Numbered from the stretch's first letter, positions 24,196-30,879 are shown. The stretch is 32,093 nucleotides of DNA from Gammaproteobacteria bacterium (GCA_011051685.1 DRKQ01000260.1:1-32093), one strand, 5' to 3'. Notes: generated from the letters alone by a model not told the origin. A program made the numbers and translations.

Positions 24196-24461
24196 TGCCC
24201 AGCTGTAAAGATATTACCGAACATGGCAGCGATTATCTCGATCGCCACATGCCCTGGTGGAAGCGTCCGGGATACTGGATGCACCTGCTAGTGTGTGTGC
24301 ATTGCCGCCGGTATATCGAGCAACTTAGGCTCACCATCGAAACTATCGGCCGATCACCAGATGCCGCTCCCCCGGTTGTGAAGACCGAAGAAGTGCAGCA
24401 GATTGTTCAGCAACTGAAGCAGTCTGCGAAAAAACCTGCGAACAAACCCAGGGATATCTGA
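24192..24461 (+). CDS. Small soluble zinc-finger anti-sigma factor (ZAS type)
   Basis: 89 residues. H31-x3-C35-x2-C38 (HLLVCVHC) is the ZAS signature that binds zinc and, in characterised members such as RsrA and ChrR, clamps an ECF sigma factor. Earlier C5 or H11 could be the fourth ligand. There is no transmembrane segment; the hydrophobic stretch around the motif is short and interrupted by Cys and His, so the protein should be cytoplasmic and might sense redox or metal through its cysteines. The C-terminal 40 residues are charged and Gln/Lys-rich. Start ATG overlaps the sigma gene stop. Confidence 0.85.
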   Translation: MMPSCKDITEHGSDYLDRHMPWWKRPGYWMHLLVCVHCRRYIEQLRLTIETIGRSPDAAPPVVKTEEVQQIVQQLKQSAKKPANKPRDI

Positions 24462-24497
24462 ACCCCCTGCAAGTGCTGGCGATGCCTGTCCGGTGAA

Positions 24498-24506
24498 TGC
24501 TACACT
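24498..24506 (+). promoter_or_regulatory. Extended -10 promoter candidate for tRNA-Ala/tRNA-Arg
   Basis: TGCTACACT is a TGn-extended -10 box 28 bp before tRNA-Ala. The bases just after it (TGCGCC) make a GC-rich discriminator, as in stringently controlled stable-RNA promoters. No good -35 is seen. Confidence 0.45.
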
Positions 24507-24533
24507 TGCGCCTGAATTCACTTTCACAATTCC

Positions 24534-24609
24534 GGGGCCGTAGCTCAGCTGGGAGAGCGCTGCGTTCGCAATGCAGAGGTCGGGAGTTCGATCCTCCTCG
24601 GCTCCACCA
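24534..24609 (+). tRNA. tRNA-Ala (anticodon CGC)
   Basis: GGGGCCGTAGCTCAG opens the gene and CGGCTCC plus ACCA closes it. The acceptor stem has the G3-U70 pair that defines tRNA-Ala. The anticodon loop TTCGCAA gives CGC, reading GCG codons, an isoacceptor E. coli lacks. CCA is encoded. 76 nt. Confidence 0.95.
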
Positions 24610-24637
24610 TTTTTCACTAGATGCTCCCTTTCTTCTT

Positions 24638-24714
24638 GCCCCGGTAGCTCAGCTGGATAGAGCAATCGCCTCCTAAGCGATAGGTCGGACGTTCGAATCG
24701 TCTCCGGGGCGCCA
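24638..24714 (+). tRNA. tRNA-Arg (anticodon CCT)
   Basis: GCCCCGGTAGCTCAG opens the gene and CCGGGGC, G and an encoded CCA close it. The anticodon arm is ATCGC, loop CTCCTAA, GCGAT, so the anticodon is CCT (AGG codons). 77 nt, 28 bp after tRNA-Ala, probably cotranscribed. Confidence 0.95.
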
Positions 24715-24734
24715 ATGCATCAGGCCACGGCGTG

Positions 24735-25073
24735 TCAGCGTTTGTGTCTGACCCGGGTCAGCCGGCAGGCCACCTCGTAGCGATGATCGTCGCGCATGCC
24801 ACAGCGCACCACTACCGCGTCCGCGGTAATCCTGGGCACCCGACTTTTGGGCTCCGGCATCAATTCAATGCGAATCTGGCTGTTGTGCAAAAGAACGCAT
24901 TCGCTGACCATGCGCACCCCACCGGCAGAATAGTCGCGCAACTCACCCACCCCCAGTTGAGCAAAACTCTCTCCGGAATATCGCACCGGACAACGCGCCT
25001 GAATCCGCGGAAACATCCTGCGCTCTTTTTCTGCCCCCTGAATGCCCGTCCGGGCATGCCCATCATTCGACAT
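24735..25073 (-). CDS. Single-domain PilZ protein (c-di-GMP receptor candidate)
   Basis: 112 residues from ATG 25073, which has a G-rich AGGGGGTGG upstream; the frame is open to 25127. The c-di-GMP motifs are present: R19-M-F-P-R23 (RxxxR) and D47-Y-S49-A-G-G52 (DxSxxG). The protein is essentially the domain alone, so it must act through a partner. The stop is 20 bp from the tRNA-Arg end, on the opposite strand. Another PilZ gene follows upstream at 25242-25556 on the same strand; the two share layout and the AFPR/MFPR motif context and may be old paralogues. Confidence 0.85.
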   Translation of the reverse strand: MSNDGHARTGIQGAEKERRMFPRIQARCPVRYSGESFAQLGVGELRDYSAGGVRMVSECVLLHNSQIRIELMPEPKSRVPRITADAVVVRCGMRDDHRYEVACRLTRVRHKR

Positions 25074-25241
25074 AAACCACCCCCTGAAAACCCTCACCAT
25101 CCTTGGCGCTATGACGTCAAAGGCCATCCTCGCCCCAATTAGCCCCTACCTGCTGTATCGGCCTTTATGCGGATTCGTTGATAGTTTATTCTCTTTGCTG
25201 ATTTAGAGATTTAGATGGGACAGCTTCCCAGAGAAACGGAT

Positions 25242-25556
25242 TTAACGGTGGACTTTGGTCAGTTTGCAGGAAACGACGTACTTCTGCTCCTCGTTGAGCA
25301 CGACACGCAATACGAGTCCGCTGGCCGCCAGCTCCGGTACGGTTTTCTGGCTGCCGGGTTTGATCTGCACGGAAATGTGCACACCTTCCGGGATCCGGCC
25401 ATCACAGACCATACAAATACCGGTTGCCGAAAAATCCACCAGCCTGCCCACTTTCCAGGCTTTGCTGGAAGCCAATCGATAAAGCACAGGACAGGTGACG
25501 GCAATACGCGGAAAAGCCCGCTGGTTTTGTGGATTATTGTCGATAACGCTGGCCAT
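25242..25556 (-). CDS. Single-domain PilZ protein (c-di-GMP receptor candidate)
   Basis: 104 residues. R13-A-F-P-R17 and D41-F-S43-A-T-G46 are the RxxxR and DxSxxG motifs. GGAGA lies five nt before ATG 25556. The rest (VHISVQIKPGSQ, then LRVVLNEEQKYVVSCKLTKV) is the beta-barrel core, as in its neighbour at 24735, whose end reads HRYEVACRLTRV. With YcgR this makes three PilZ proteins in the window, though only YcgR is in a flagellar operon. The 168 bp between the two PilZ genes hold nothing I recognise. Confidence 0.85.
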   Translation of the reverse strand: MASVIDNNPQNQRAFPRIAVTCPVLYRLASSKAWKVGRLVDFSATGICMVCDGRIPEGVHISVQIKPGSQKTVPELAASGLVLRVVLNEEQKYVVSCKLTKVHR

Positions 25557-25675
25557 CCCCTCTCCGCAGGCGCTGAAATGCTAATGAATTGAAAACGCTG
25601 CCAATTCTATCGGCGCAGCAGGGCAAAAGTTGAGACGGCAAGCTCTATATCTACGGCACACGCAGCCAATTTGCG

Positions 25676-25681
25676 TATAAT
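25676..25681 (+). promoter_or_regulatory. Perfect -10 box before the cupin gene
   Basis: TATAAT at 25676-25681 is a perfect sigma-70 -10 box. The -35 position (25653-25658, ACGGCA) is poor. Predicted start near 25688, about 38 nt before the ATG. Confidence 0.45.
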
Positions 25682-25725
25682 GCGCATTTTTTCAGCGCCA
25701 CCACTTCCTCCTGGAATACCCCAAG

Positions 25726-25998
25726 ATGAAAATCACCATTGAACACAATGTTTCCCCCGCCAAGCTGGATGCCATGCATGTGGACAGCTGGGCCACCTGG
25801 CAAAAAGGAGTGTCCACCTTTGACTGGCACTACGACACCGATGAGACCTGCTACATCCTGGAGGGTGAGGCGATAGTCACGCCACGAGATGGTCAGCCGG
25901 TGACTATCCAGCGCGGAGATCTGGTGACATTTCCCGCCGGCCTGTCCTGCACCTGGCAAATCACCGAGGATATGGAAAAGCACTACATCTTCAAATAA
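25726..25998 (+). CDS. Small cupin-domain protein
   Basis: 90 residues, one cupin barrel of the Cupin_3/COG3450 type. The core is VSTFDWHYDTDETCYILEGE (motif 1, with H, D/E and the closing E) and RGDLVTFPAGLSCTWQITED (motif 2). WxTW near residue 22-25 and the C-terminal HYIFK also fit. Metal ligands are less complete than in catalytic cupins: motif 1 keeps one His and acidic residues, and motif 2 lacks the His. The function cannot be told: members range from enzymes to ligand binders. No near operon partner; the downstream Sel1 gene is convergent. Confidence 0.8.
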   Translation: MKITIEHNVSPAKLDAMHVDSWATWQKGVSTFDWHYDTDETCYILEGEAIVTPRDGQPVTIQRGDLVTFPAGLSCTWQITEDMEKHYIFK

Positions 25999-26054
25999 AC
26001 ATCCACGGGGACTCAGTCCACACCGGCAGCCGGCAGTCTAAACCACCATACCCA

Positions 26055-27047
26055 TCAATAGTGACCAAAGAACTGATACTGCCTGTCAGCCCCCTGGGCG
26101 CAGCTGATGGTGCGACCTGCCATCAGGGAACAATCCAGCACCTGCTCATTGCCCTGCCAGCCCTTTTTTATCGCCGCCTGCATGGACTGACCTCCACTGG
26201 CCAACAGATTGTTGGCGTAGGTCAGACGAAAGTGGCCCTCGGCATTGAAATCCGTCATCCGGGCGCGGGTGCGGTATTCCACCCGGGAACTGGCCAGTTG
26301 CATATTCTGCTTGGCGGACAGGCACTCAATGCCCTCCGGGCTTTCCCGACAACGGGTCAGGCGGGAAGGCAGGAAACGGCTGGGGCCTTCCACGCTGCCC
26401 CACTGACTGTGCAAAATGATTCCCTTAGGATCCGGCGTATCGCTGGCCGTCTGCGGCGGGGGCACGGAGTCTGATGCCGCAGGCCTGCGGGCAATGGATT
26501 TACCCGCCGAGGCCTTCACCAGGCGCTTAACGGTTCTCGCAAATGCCTCACCGGCCGGTGCATAACCTGCACGCTTGGCCTTGCCCAGCCATTTCAGCGC
26601 CAATGACTCATCCCGCTTGACGATTTTGCCGGAAAAATAGACCTTGCCCAATTCGTACTGGGCCGGGGCATAACCCGCCACGGCGGCTTTTTTCAACCAG
26701 GGTATGGCCTTTGAAGGCAAGGCACCGGCGGGTAGCTTCTTGCTGTGCAAATACAGGTATCCCGCCTTGTAGGCTGCCTTGGCATAACCCTGTTTGGCCG
26801 CCCGCAAAAACCAGTCTAATGCCCGGGCATGATTGATTGCAGTACCCCGCCCCCGAAAATACATGTCTGCTACTGCATACTGGTCTTTGGCGCTGGCGGT
26901 TTGCTCGGCCCTGGCAAGACCAGCCTTGAAACGCGCCTCCCAAATGTAATCACCTTCGAAGGCAAAACCCGTCTGCCCCACCACAAATCCCAAAAACAGC
27001 AACAACCCCCGGGCGACCCGGCGGCGATCACGACGCCTGTTGTCCAT
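26055..27047 (-). CDS. Exported Sel1-repeat protein
   Basis: 330 residues from ATG 27047, chosen because GGAGGGG lies two to eight nt upstream; the frame is open to 27077. The signal peptide has an Arg-rich n-region (MDNRRRDRRRVARG), core LLLFLGFVVGQTGFA and probable cleavage before FEGDY. Three Sel1-type repeats follow (about 45-155), for example YAVADMYFRGRGTAINHARA and YAPAQYELGKVYFSGKIVKR. The C-terminal 120 residues form a separate unrecognised domain with Cys in RCRESPEGIECLS and DCSLMAGRTISCAQG, consistent with disulfides in the periplasm. Sel1 repeats bind partner proteins; the partner is unknown. Confidence 0.82.
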   Translation of the reverse strand: MDNRRRDRRRVARGLLLFLGFVVGQTGFAFEGDYIWEARFKAGLARAEQTASAKDQYAVADMYFRGRGTAINHARALDWFLRAAKQGYAKAAYKAGYLYLHSKKLPAGALPSKAIPWLKKAAVAGYAPAQYELGKVYFSGKIVKRDESLALKWLGKAKRAGYAPAGEAFARTVKRLVKASAGKSIARRPAASDSVPPPQTASDTPDPKGIILHSQWGSVEGPSRFLPSRLTRCRESPEGIECLSAKQNMQLASSRVEYRTRARMTDFNAEGHFRLTYANNLLASGGQSMQAAIKKGWQGNEQVLDCSLMAGRTISCAQGADRQYQFFGHY

Positions 27048-27274
27048 GACCCCTCCATTGGTTTTACAGTCTTCCACAGCAGTCGTCCGCTACAATCCCC
27101 CCGGCGCAACCGCTATACTGAGCCCAACAATTACCACGCTTTTTCCGAAAACTGTGGGTTTAGTAATAAGACATTCAGAAGGATTTTGCAAAAAAATCGC
27201 GCAAAAAACCCTCAATTCGATAAAATTTTAAGCAAATTCAGGTATTGGAAACTAAACTTACCCCGGCAAGTAAC

Positions 27275-27517
27275 ATGATTATCCCCCACCAAAATATCGC
27301 CCCAGACACCCTGCAGACCCTGGTGGAGGAATTCGTTACCCGCAGTGGTACGGACTACGGCAGCAGCGAAGCCTCGCTGGCGGAAAAAGTAAGCGAGGTT
27401 CTGTGCCAACTGGGCAACGGCGAGGCAGTGATCGTCTATGACCCAGCCCTGGAGAGCTGTAACATCACCACTGCTGCACAGGCACGACAGCACCTGACCC
27501 CGGAAACCCGCCCATAG
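27275..27517 (+). CDS. yheU: YheU family protein (UPF0270)
   Basis: 80 residues from ATG 27275; ten more codons are open upstream to 27245 but the family begins MIIP. Residues IIPHQNIAPDTLQTLVEEFV, SGTDYG and QLGNGEAVIVYD follow E. coli YheU closely (MLIPWQDLSPETL, EGTDYG, QLQCGEAVLVW). The molecular function of YheU is not established to my knowledge. The stop is 12 bp before the next gene, suggesting one operon with the S24-like protein. Confidence 0.88.
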   Translation: MIIPHQNIAPDTLQTLVEEFVTRSGTDYGSSEASLAEKVSEVLCQLGNGEAVIVYDPALESCNITTAAQARQHLTPETRP

Positions 27518-27529
27518 GAAACCCAAAAC

Positions 27530-27868
27530 ATGGCACAAGCAGGCTGCAGCGCCGATGGCATGGAACCCTTCGCACTTCGCGTCATTGGCGAAAGCATGTC
27601 CCCGGCCTTCGAAGACGGACACATCATCATTGTCGATCCCGGCCACCCGTTGATGAGCCCCTGTTATGCCGTGCTGGTAAACCAGGGTGAGGTGTTGTTC
27701 GGTCGCTACCTGTGTGACGACGGCATACCCAGGCTGGAGTATCTGCACCCCGACCACCCCCCGGTCTATTTGGCGGCGGACTTCCAGGTCAAGGGCGTGG
27801 TTACGCAACGCAATACCCGCCGGCGCCGGGACACCGTGTTTTTCGACTATCCGCTGTCTGACGTCTAA
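27530..27868 (+). CDS. LexA/S24-fold protein lacking the catalytic lysine
   Basis: 112 residues with the S24/LexA C-terminal fold and no DNA-binding domain. LRVIGESMSPAFEDGHIIIV (about 15-34) matches the region around the nucleophilic Ser of LexA and UmuD (GMSMKDIGI), so Ser would be S22 or so. In LexA the general base Lys lies in EVTVKRLKK; here the equivalent segment is GEVLFGRYL, with Gly in place of Lys. It is therefore probably not an active peptidase, though a neighbouring Lys could in principle substitute. AGGAAA lies ten nt before ATG 27530. Sits directly after yheU. The C-terminus is very basic (QRNTRRRRD). Assignment to the fold is good; a function is not proposed. Confidence 0.75.
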   Translation: MAQAGCSADGMEPFALRVIGESMSPAFEDGHIIIVDPGHPLMSPCYAVLVNQGEVLFGRYLCDDGIPRLEYLHPDHPPVYLAADFQVKGVVTQRNTRRRRDTVFFDYPLSDV

Positions 27869-27881
27869 CCACCCTCTCTCC

Positions 27882-27903
27882 TCCCCGGTCCATTGGCCGG
27901 GGA
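27882..27903. terminator. GC-rich hairpin after the S24-like gene (possible terminator)
   Basis: TCCCCGG (27882-27888) pairs with CCGGGGA (27897-27903) around an 8-nt loop, 14 bp after the stop codon. No T-run follows, so a Rho-independent role is doubtful. Confidence 0.35.
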
Positions 27904-27955
27904 ATTGGCCACCACGATGGAAAACTGATTTCCCATCGCCAACGCATGGCGGTCA

Positions 27956-28000
27956 TGTTCTGTTCTGTTCTGTTCTGTTCTGTTCTGTTCTGTTCAGTTC
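27956..28000. repeat. Pentanucleotide microsatellite (TGTTC)8 plus AGTTC
   Basis: Eight uninterrupted TGTTC units (27956-27995) and one AGTTC unit (27996-28000). It lies 57 bp upstream of the Sel1 gene at 28057. Simple sequence tracts of this type change length by slipped replication. Confidence 0.95.
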
Positions 28001-28056
28001 GTCTAGCCACGGCCGTTAAATAAACGGTAATCACACCAATCCGCCGCCCTGCACAC

Positions 28057-29094
28057 ATGCCAGACTCACTAGATTTCCTCTGCCCCTCGCCACTGCAATT
28101 CGTGGATAGCATCCCCTCCTGGGCAGGCCTGGGAGAAGGCATCGATGCCTTTAAACGCCAGGAGTATGCCGTGGCCTTGCGCGAATTCACCTTGCTGGCA
28201 GAACAGGGGGACGCGGACGCCCAATACTTTCTCGGCAGCCTCTATCAGCATGGCGATGGGGTGATGAAAAATATCGCCAAGGCAACACCATGGCTGAAAA
28301 AGGCCTCGCAACAAGGACACCATGGCGCCGCCAATGCCCTCGGCGTAATCCAGGCCAGCCAAGCGCAGTCAGCACAGGATGATGAACAGGCAGCCCGGCA
28401 CTTTCTCACCGTAGCCAAACAGGGCGTTCCCGAAGCCATGTACAACCTGGGTCTGCTCCTGTTGCACGGCCGGGGAGTCGCTCAATCCACCCCCAAGGCC
28501 GCCCAATGGCTACAAAAAGCCGCCGAGCATGGCATTGCCGCCGCCCAGTACCGGGTAGGCGAACTGCTGGCACAGGGAGACATCCCCGCCACCGGTAATC
28601 TCAATCCTTTGGACTGGTATGAAAAAGCAGCCCAACAAGGCTATGAGCCTGCCGAATATGCCCTGGGTGTCTCTTATCTGCAGGGGAAAGGTGTGGAAAA
28701 AAACGAGGCTGCCGCCTTGCACTGGTTCAGCCTCGCCGCCAGACACCACATTCTGCCCGCCCAGGCACAACTGGCTCGCCTTTACGATGAGGGACAGGGC
28801 ACGGCCCAGGATCGTATCAAGGCCTTTCATTGGTACAACGAGGCCGCCAGCCAGGGGGACCCCGGAGCACAGCGGGCGCTAGGGGAAAAATACGCCGCCG
28901 GTGATGGCGTGCCACAGGATTTCGTCCTGGCCTATGTGTGGTTCAATCTGGCCAGCGCCCAGGGGATGAGTGAAGCGGCCCAGGCCAGGGAAGACATGCT
29001 CCAGAGGATGTCGGCAACTCAGATCGAGCGAGGCCAGGAAATGTCACGGGATTACTTTGAGCGTTACGTACTCAAACCTAATGCGACAGATTAA
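28057..29094 (+). CDS. Sel1-repeat protein
   Basis: 345 residues built of about six or seven Sel1-like repeats (for example PEAMYNLGLLLLHGRGVAQS, AAAQYRVGELLAQGDI, YEPAEYALGVSYLQGKGVEK, PGAQRALGEKYAAGDGVPQD) ending with the common YVWFNLASAQGMSEAAQARE cap. The N-terminus MPDSLDFLCPSPLQFVDSIP is not a signal peptide, although the following IDAFKRQEYAVALREFTLLA is the segment that in many family members directly follows one. No good Shine-Dalgarno precedes 28057. The frame is open only from 28024, because a TAA at 28021 stops a hydrophobic frame encoded by the repeat tract upstream. Repeat proteins of this type act as adaptors; partner unknown. A decayed copy of its 3' end lies at 29373-29465. 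Confidence 0.85.
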   Translation: MPDSLDFLCPSPLQFVDSIPSWAGLGEGIDAFKRQEYAVALREFTLLAEQGDADAQYFLGSLYQHGDGVMKNIAKATPWLKKASQQGHHGAANALGVIQASQAQSAQDDEQAARHFLTVAKQGVPEAMYNLGLLLLHGRGVAQSTPKAAQWLQKAAEHGIAAAQYRVGELLAQGDIPATGNLNPLDWYEKAAQQGYEPAEYALGVSYLQGKGVEKNEAAALHWFSLAARHHILPAQAQLARLYDEGQGTAQDRIKAFHWYNEAASQGDPGAQRALGEKYAAGDGVPQDFVLAYVWFNLASAQGMSEAAQAREDMLQRMSATQIERGQEMSRDYFERYVLKPNATD

Positions 29095-29134
29095 TTTAAT
29101 CTCACAACCAAATGATTGTATTTGATATTTATCA

Positions 29135-29200
29135 ATCGTCTAAATCATTGCAGCAAGGTTATTTCCTCTCATGTAAGAGCACCTTTCCAGACACGAATCG
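29135..29200. repeat. Dispersed repeat, copy C (degenerate)
   Basis: ATCGTCTAAATCATTGCAGC matches the leader of copy A. It is followed by a decayed palindrome: GAGCACCTTTCCAGACACGA, against GAGCGCCTTTCCAGGCGCGA in copy A. Directly followed by copy D. Confidence 0.6.
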
Positions 29201-29278
29201 CGTCTCAGAATCATTGCTACCGGATTATTTCACCCTGTGGGAGCGCCTTTCCAGGCGCGATTCACACCTGGAAAGCGC
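29201..29278. repeat. Dispersed repeat, copy D (leader plus palindrome)
   Basis: CGTCTCAGAATCATTGCTAC is the leader; the palindrome starts at 29237 with GTGGGAGCGCCTTTCCAGGC and runs to about 29278. The left arm is identical to that of copy A for 24 bp; the right arm (TTCACACCTGGAAAGCGC) is diverged. Confidence 0.75.
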
Positions 29279-29365
29279 GTAGGGTAGGCACGTGTCTTGT
29301 TGCCTACGCCCTAGCTGAAGGTTCCGCAGGTTACGCGTGGGCATGCAACACATACCCACCCTACG
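29278..29365. repeat. Small MITE-like element with CGTAGGGT inverted ends
   Basis: CGTAGGGT (29278-29285) and ACCCTACG (29358-29365) form perfect 8-bp terminal inverted repeats of an 88-bp unit. Inside, GTAGGCA and TGCCTAC form a further hairpin. Repeats with these CGTAGGGT ends are common between genes in many proteobacteria. Confidence 0.6.
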
Positions 29366-29372
29366 ACGGTTA

Positions 29373-29465
29373 CAGAGAATGTCGGCATCGCAGGTTGAGC
29401 GAAGCCAAGAAATGTCACGCGAGCACTTCGAGCGTTATGTGCTCATAAACTAACTCAGTAGATTA
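29373..29465 (+). pseudogene. Remnant of a Sel1 gene 3' end, duplicated from the neighbour
   Basis: From 29379 the frame reads MSASQVERSQEMSREHFERY then VLIN and stop (29451-29453). The last residues of the intact Sel1 protein are MSATQIERGQEMSRDYFERY then VLKPNATD. DNA similarity runs from about AGAGAATGTCGG to past the stop (AGATTAA). Only about 90 bp of the gene end are left, and the repeats at 29135-29365 now lie directly in front. The 29095-29501 gap holds these repeats, the remnant and nothing else I recognise. Confidence 0.8.
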
Positions 29466-29501
29466 ACTATATGCTGTTGTTTATTGTTTTAATTGTTTTT
29501 T

Positions 29502-29702
29502 TCAGGCCCGCTCATCGATATTTCTACCGATATTGGAGGTCGTATCCCGGCGCTCTTGAGAGCCACCCGCATCGGCCTGCGGGTTGTTTTGAGCCGATTC
29601 ACCCCGGTTTGCCTCAGGCACCGCCGATGCCAATTGGGCATCCCGCGGGGGTTCAGTCTGGACTTCCGGTACCGCCGGGATGGAAACACCACTAATGTCC
29701 AT
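29502..29702 (-). CDS. Small disordered protein, function unknown
   Basis: 66 residues, starting MDISGVSIPAVPEVQTEPPR. A GGGAG motif eight nt before ATG 29702 supports translation. It is hydrophilic, rich in Gln, Glu, Asn, Arg and Ser, with no predicted fold, membrane segment or Cys. The MDISGVS start is like that of small putative motility proteins (YjfB type, MDISGIS), but the rest does not match, so I treat this as a chance likeness or a distant hint. On the opposite strand the frame is also open, but without a good ribosome-binding site. Confidence 0.5.
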   Translation of the reverse strand: MDISGVSIPAVPEVQTEPPRDAQLASAVPEANRGESAQNNPQADAGGSQERRDTTSNIGRNIDERA

Positions 29703-29970
29703 GATTCATCTCCCTGATTACAAATTAATGTGATTTCTTGAAACTTTACCTACTATGTTGGAATCAGGAAATAAATCCTATTTCAACAAAACAAAAAGGG
29801 CTATTGTTACACTCCCGTTATCGTCCATCCGGCCACGGGCTTGAACAAATTTCAGCCAATTTGTGAACCCCTAGCGCTGCTCCCACAAGGCCCATGAACC
29901 ATAGAATTCCAGGTATACTCTGCACCGCCATGTTCAACAGATACTCAGCGGCCGCACAAAACAGCACATC

Positions 29971-30879
29971 ATGAATCCCGTCCCTCTGCTGATCATCATG
30001 GGCGCCATTCTTGCCCTTCTGGCCGTCCAGCGCTGGCTGACCAGGGCAACGCCTCCACAGGCAGGTATCCCGGTTTCTGATGAGCCATCTTCGACCACTG
30101 CCAACAGCATCCCCGTCCACAGCATGGCTGAGTCCACTGCTTCTCCACCCCGTCCCCGTGGTCGTCTCCTGACCCAGGGGCTGTCCGTTACCGGTCTTGA
30201 CGAACGGGGAATGAACAGTCTCAAGGCGCTGATCCGCAAGGCAGATATTGAAGCACTCACCACTTTCCTGGCCTTTAACCGGCCAGGCTTTGTGGAAATC
30301 GATACGTTTCTGGGCCAACCACAAAATCAGTCCTCCACCGAGACTGGCGCAACGGCCACCCTGCCCGCACAACTGCTGAAAAAACTCGGTGGGGAGGAGC
30401 AAAAACGCCTTCAGGGTTTCAATCCCCGCTCCTCGCGCCTGATCACCCGGGAACTCATGGCACGCTTTGGTGGCCATGAGTTCAATCTTCATTTCGGACA
30501 TTACGCGGCACGGCCGTCATCGGTGACCCTGCACATACCGCCTTTCGATCCGGAGCGGAAAATCTTCGAAGACCTGGTGCAATCCGGCATGGCCCGCAAG
30601 GGCCGGCACATCCCCCTGGCCGAGCGCCTCACGGTATTGAAGATGAGCCAGCTGCGACAAATGGCCAAGGATCTCAAACTGGATAAGAAATTCACCCGCA
30701 AGAAAGAGGCTACCCACACCCTGGCCGAAGTGCCTGGCGCCGCGGTGCTATTGTCCATGCAATACGTCATCGATGACCTGTTCATGCTGCTGCCCATGGA
30801 AGAGGACACGGCTCTCATCAAACAGGAATGGGCCAGCCTTGAGGCCTACGCCAAGCTGCTTTGCGGTATCGAGCTGTGA
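29971..30879 (+). CDS. Membrane-anchored protein of unknown function
   Basis: 302 residues. A single N-terminal hydrophobic segment (VPLLIIMGAILALLAVQRW, residues 4-22) is followed by a Pro/Ser/Thr-rich linker (about 28-65) and a soluble, presumably cytoplasmic, helical domain. Notable parts are ERKIFEDLVQSGMARKGRHI and the C-terminal LTVLKMSQLRQMAKDLKLDK then KFTRKKEATHTLAEVPGAAV, which has the look of a SAP/Rho-N-like helix-extended-helix nucleic-acid-binding motif; this is a pattern impression only. I know no family for it. No Shine-Dalgarno is evident before 29971. The 129 bp to the next gene hold nothing I recognise. Confidence 0.75.
   Translation: MNPVPLLIIMGAILALLAVQRWLTRATPPQAGIPVSDEPSSTTANSIPVHSMAESTASPPRPRGRLLTQGLSVTGLDERGMNSLKALIRKADIEALTTFLAFNRPGFVEIDTFLGQPQNQSSTETGATATLPAQLLKKLGGEEQKRLQGFNPRSSRLITRELMARFGGHEFNLHFGHYAARPSSVTLHIPPFDPERKIFEDLVQSGMARKGRHIPLAERLTVLKMSQLRQMAKDLKLDKKFTRKKEATHTLAEVPGAAVLLSMQYVIDDLFMLLPMEEDTALIKQEWASLEAYAKLLCGIEL

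Noticed and set aside
29725-29752. Sigma-28 promoter for the small protein at 29502
   Set aside because: The -35 TAAAGTTT is perfect on the minus strand, but the -10 position reads ATTAATTT (2 of 8), and spacings one base longer or shorter do not help.
29818-30501. Minus-strand open frame of 227 codons
   Set aside because: It lies antisense to the gene at 29971, has no family features, and codon pattern favours the plus-strand frame.
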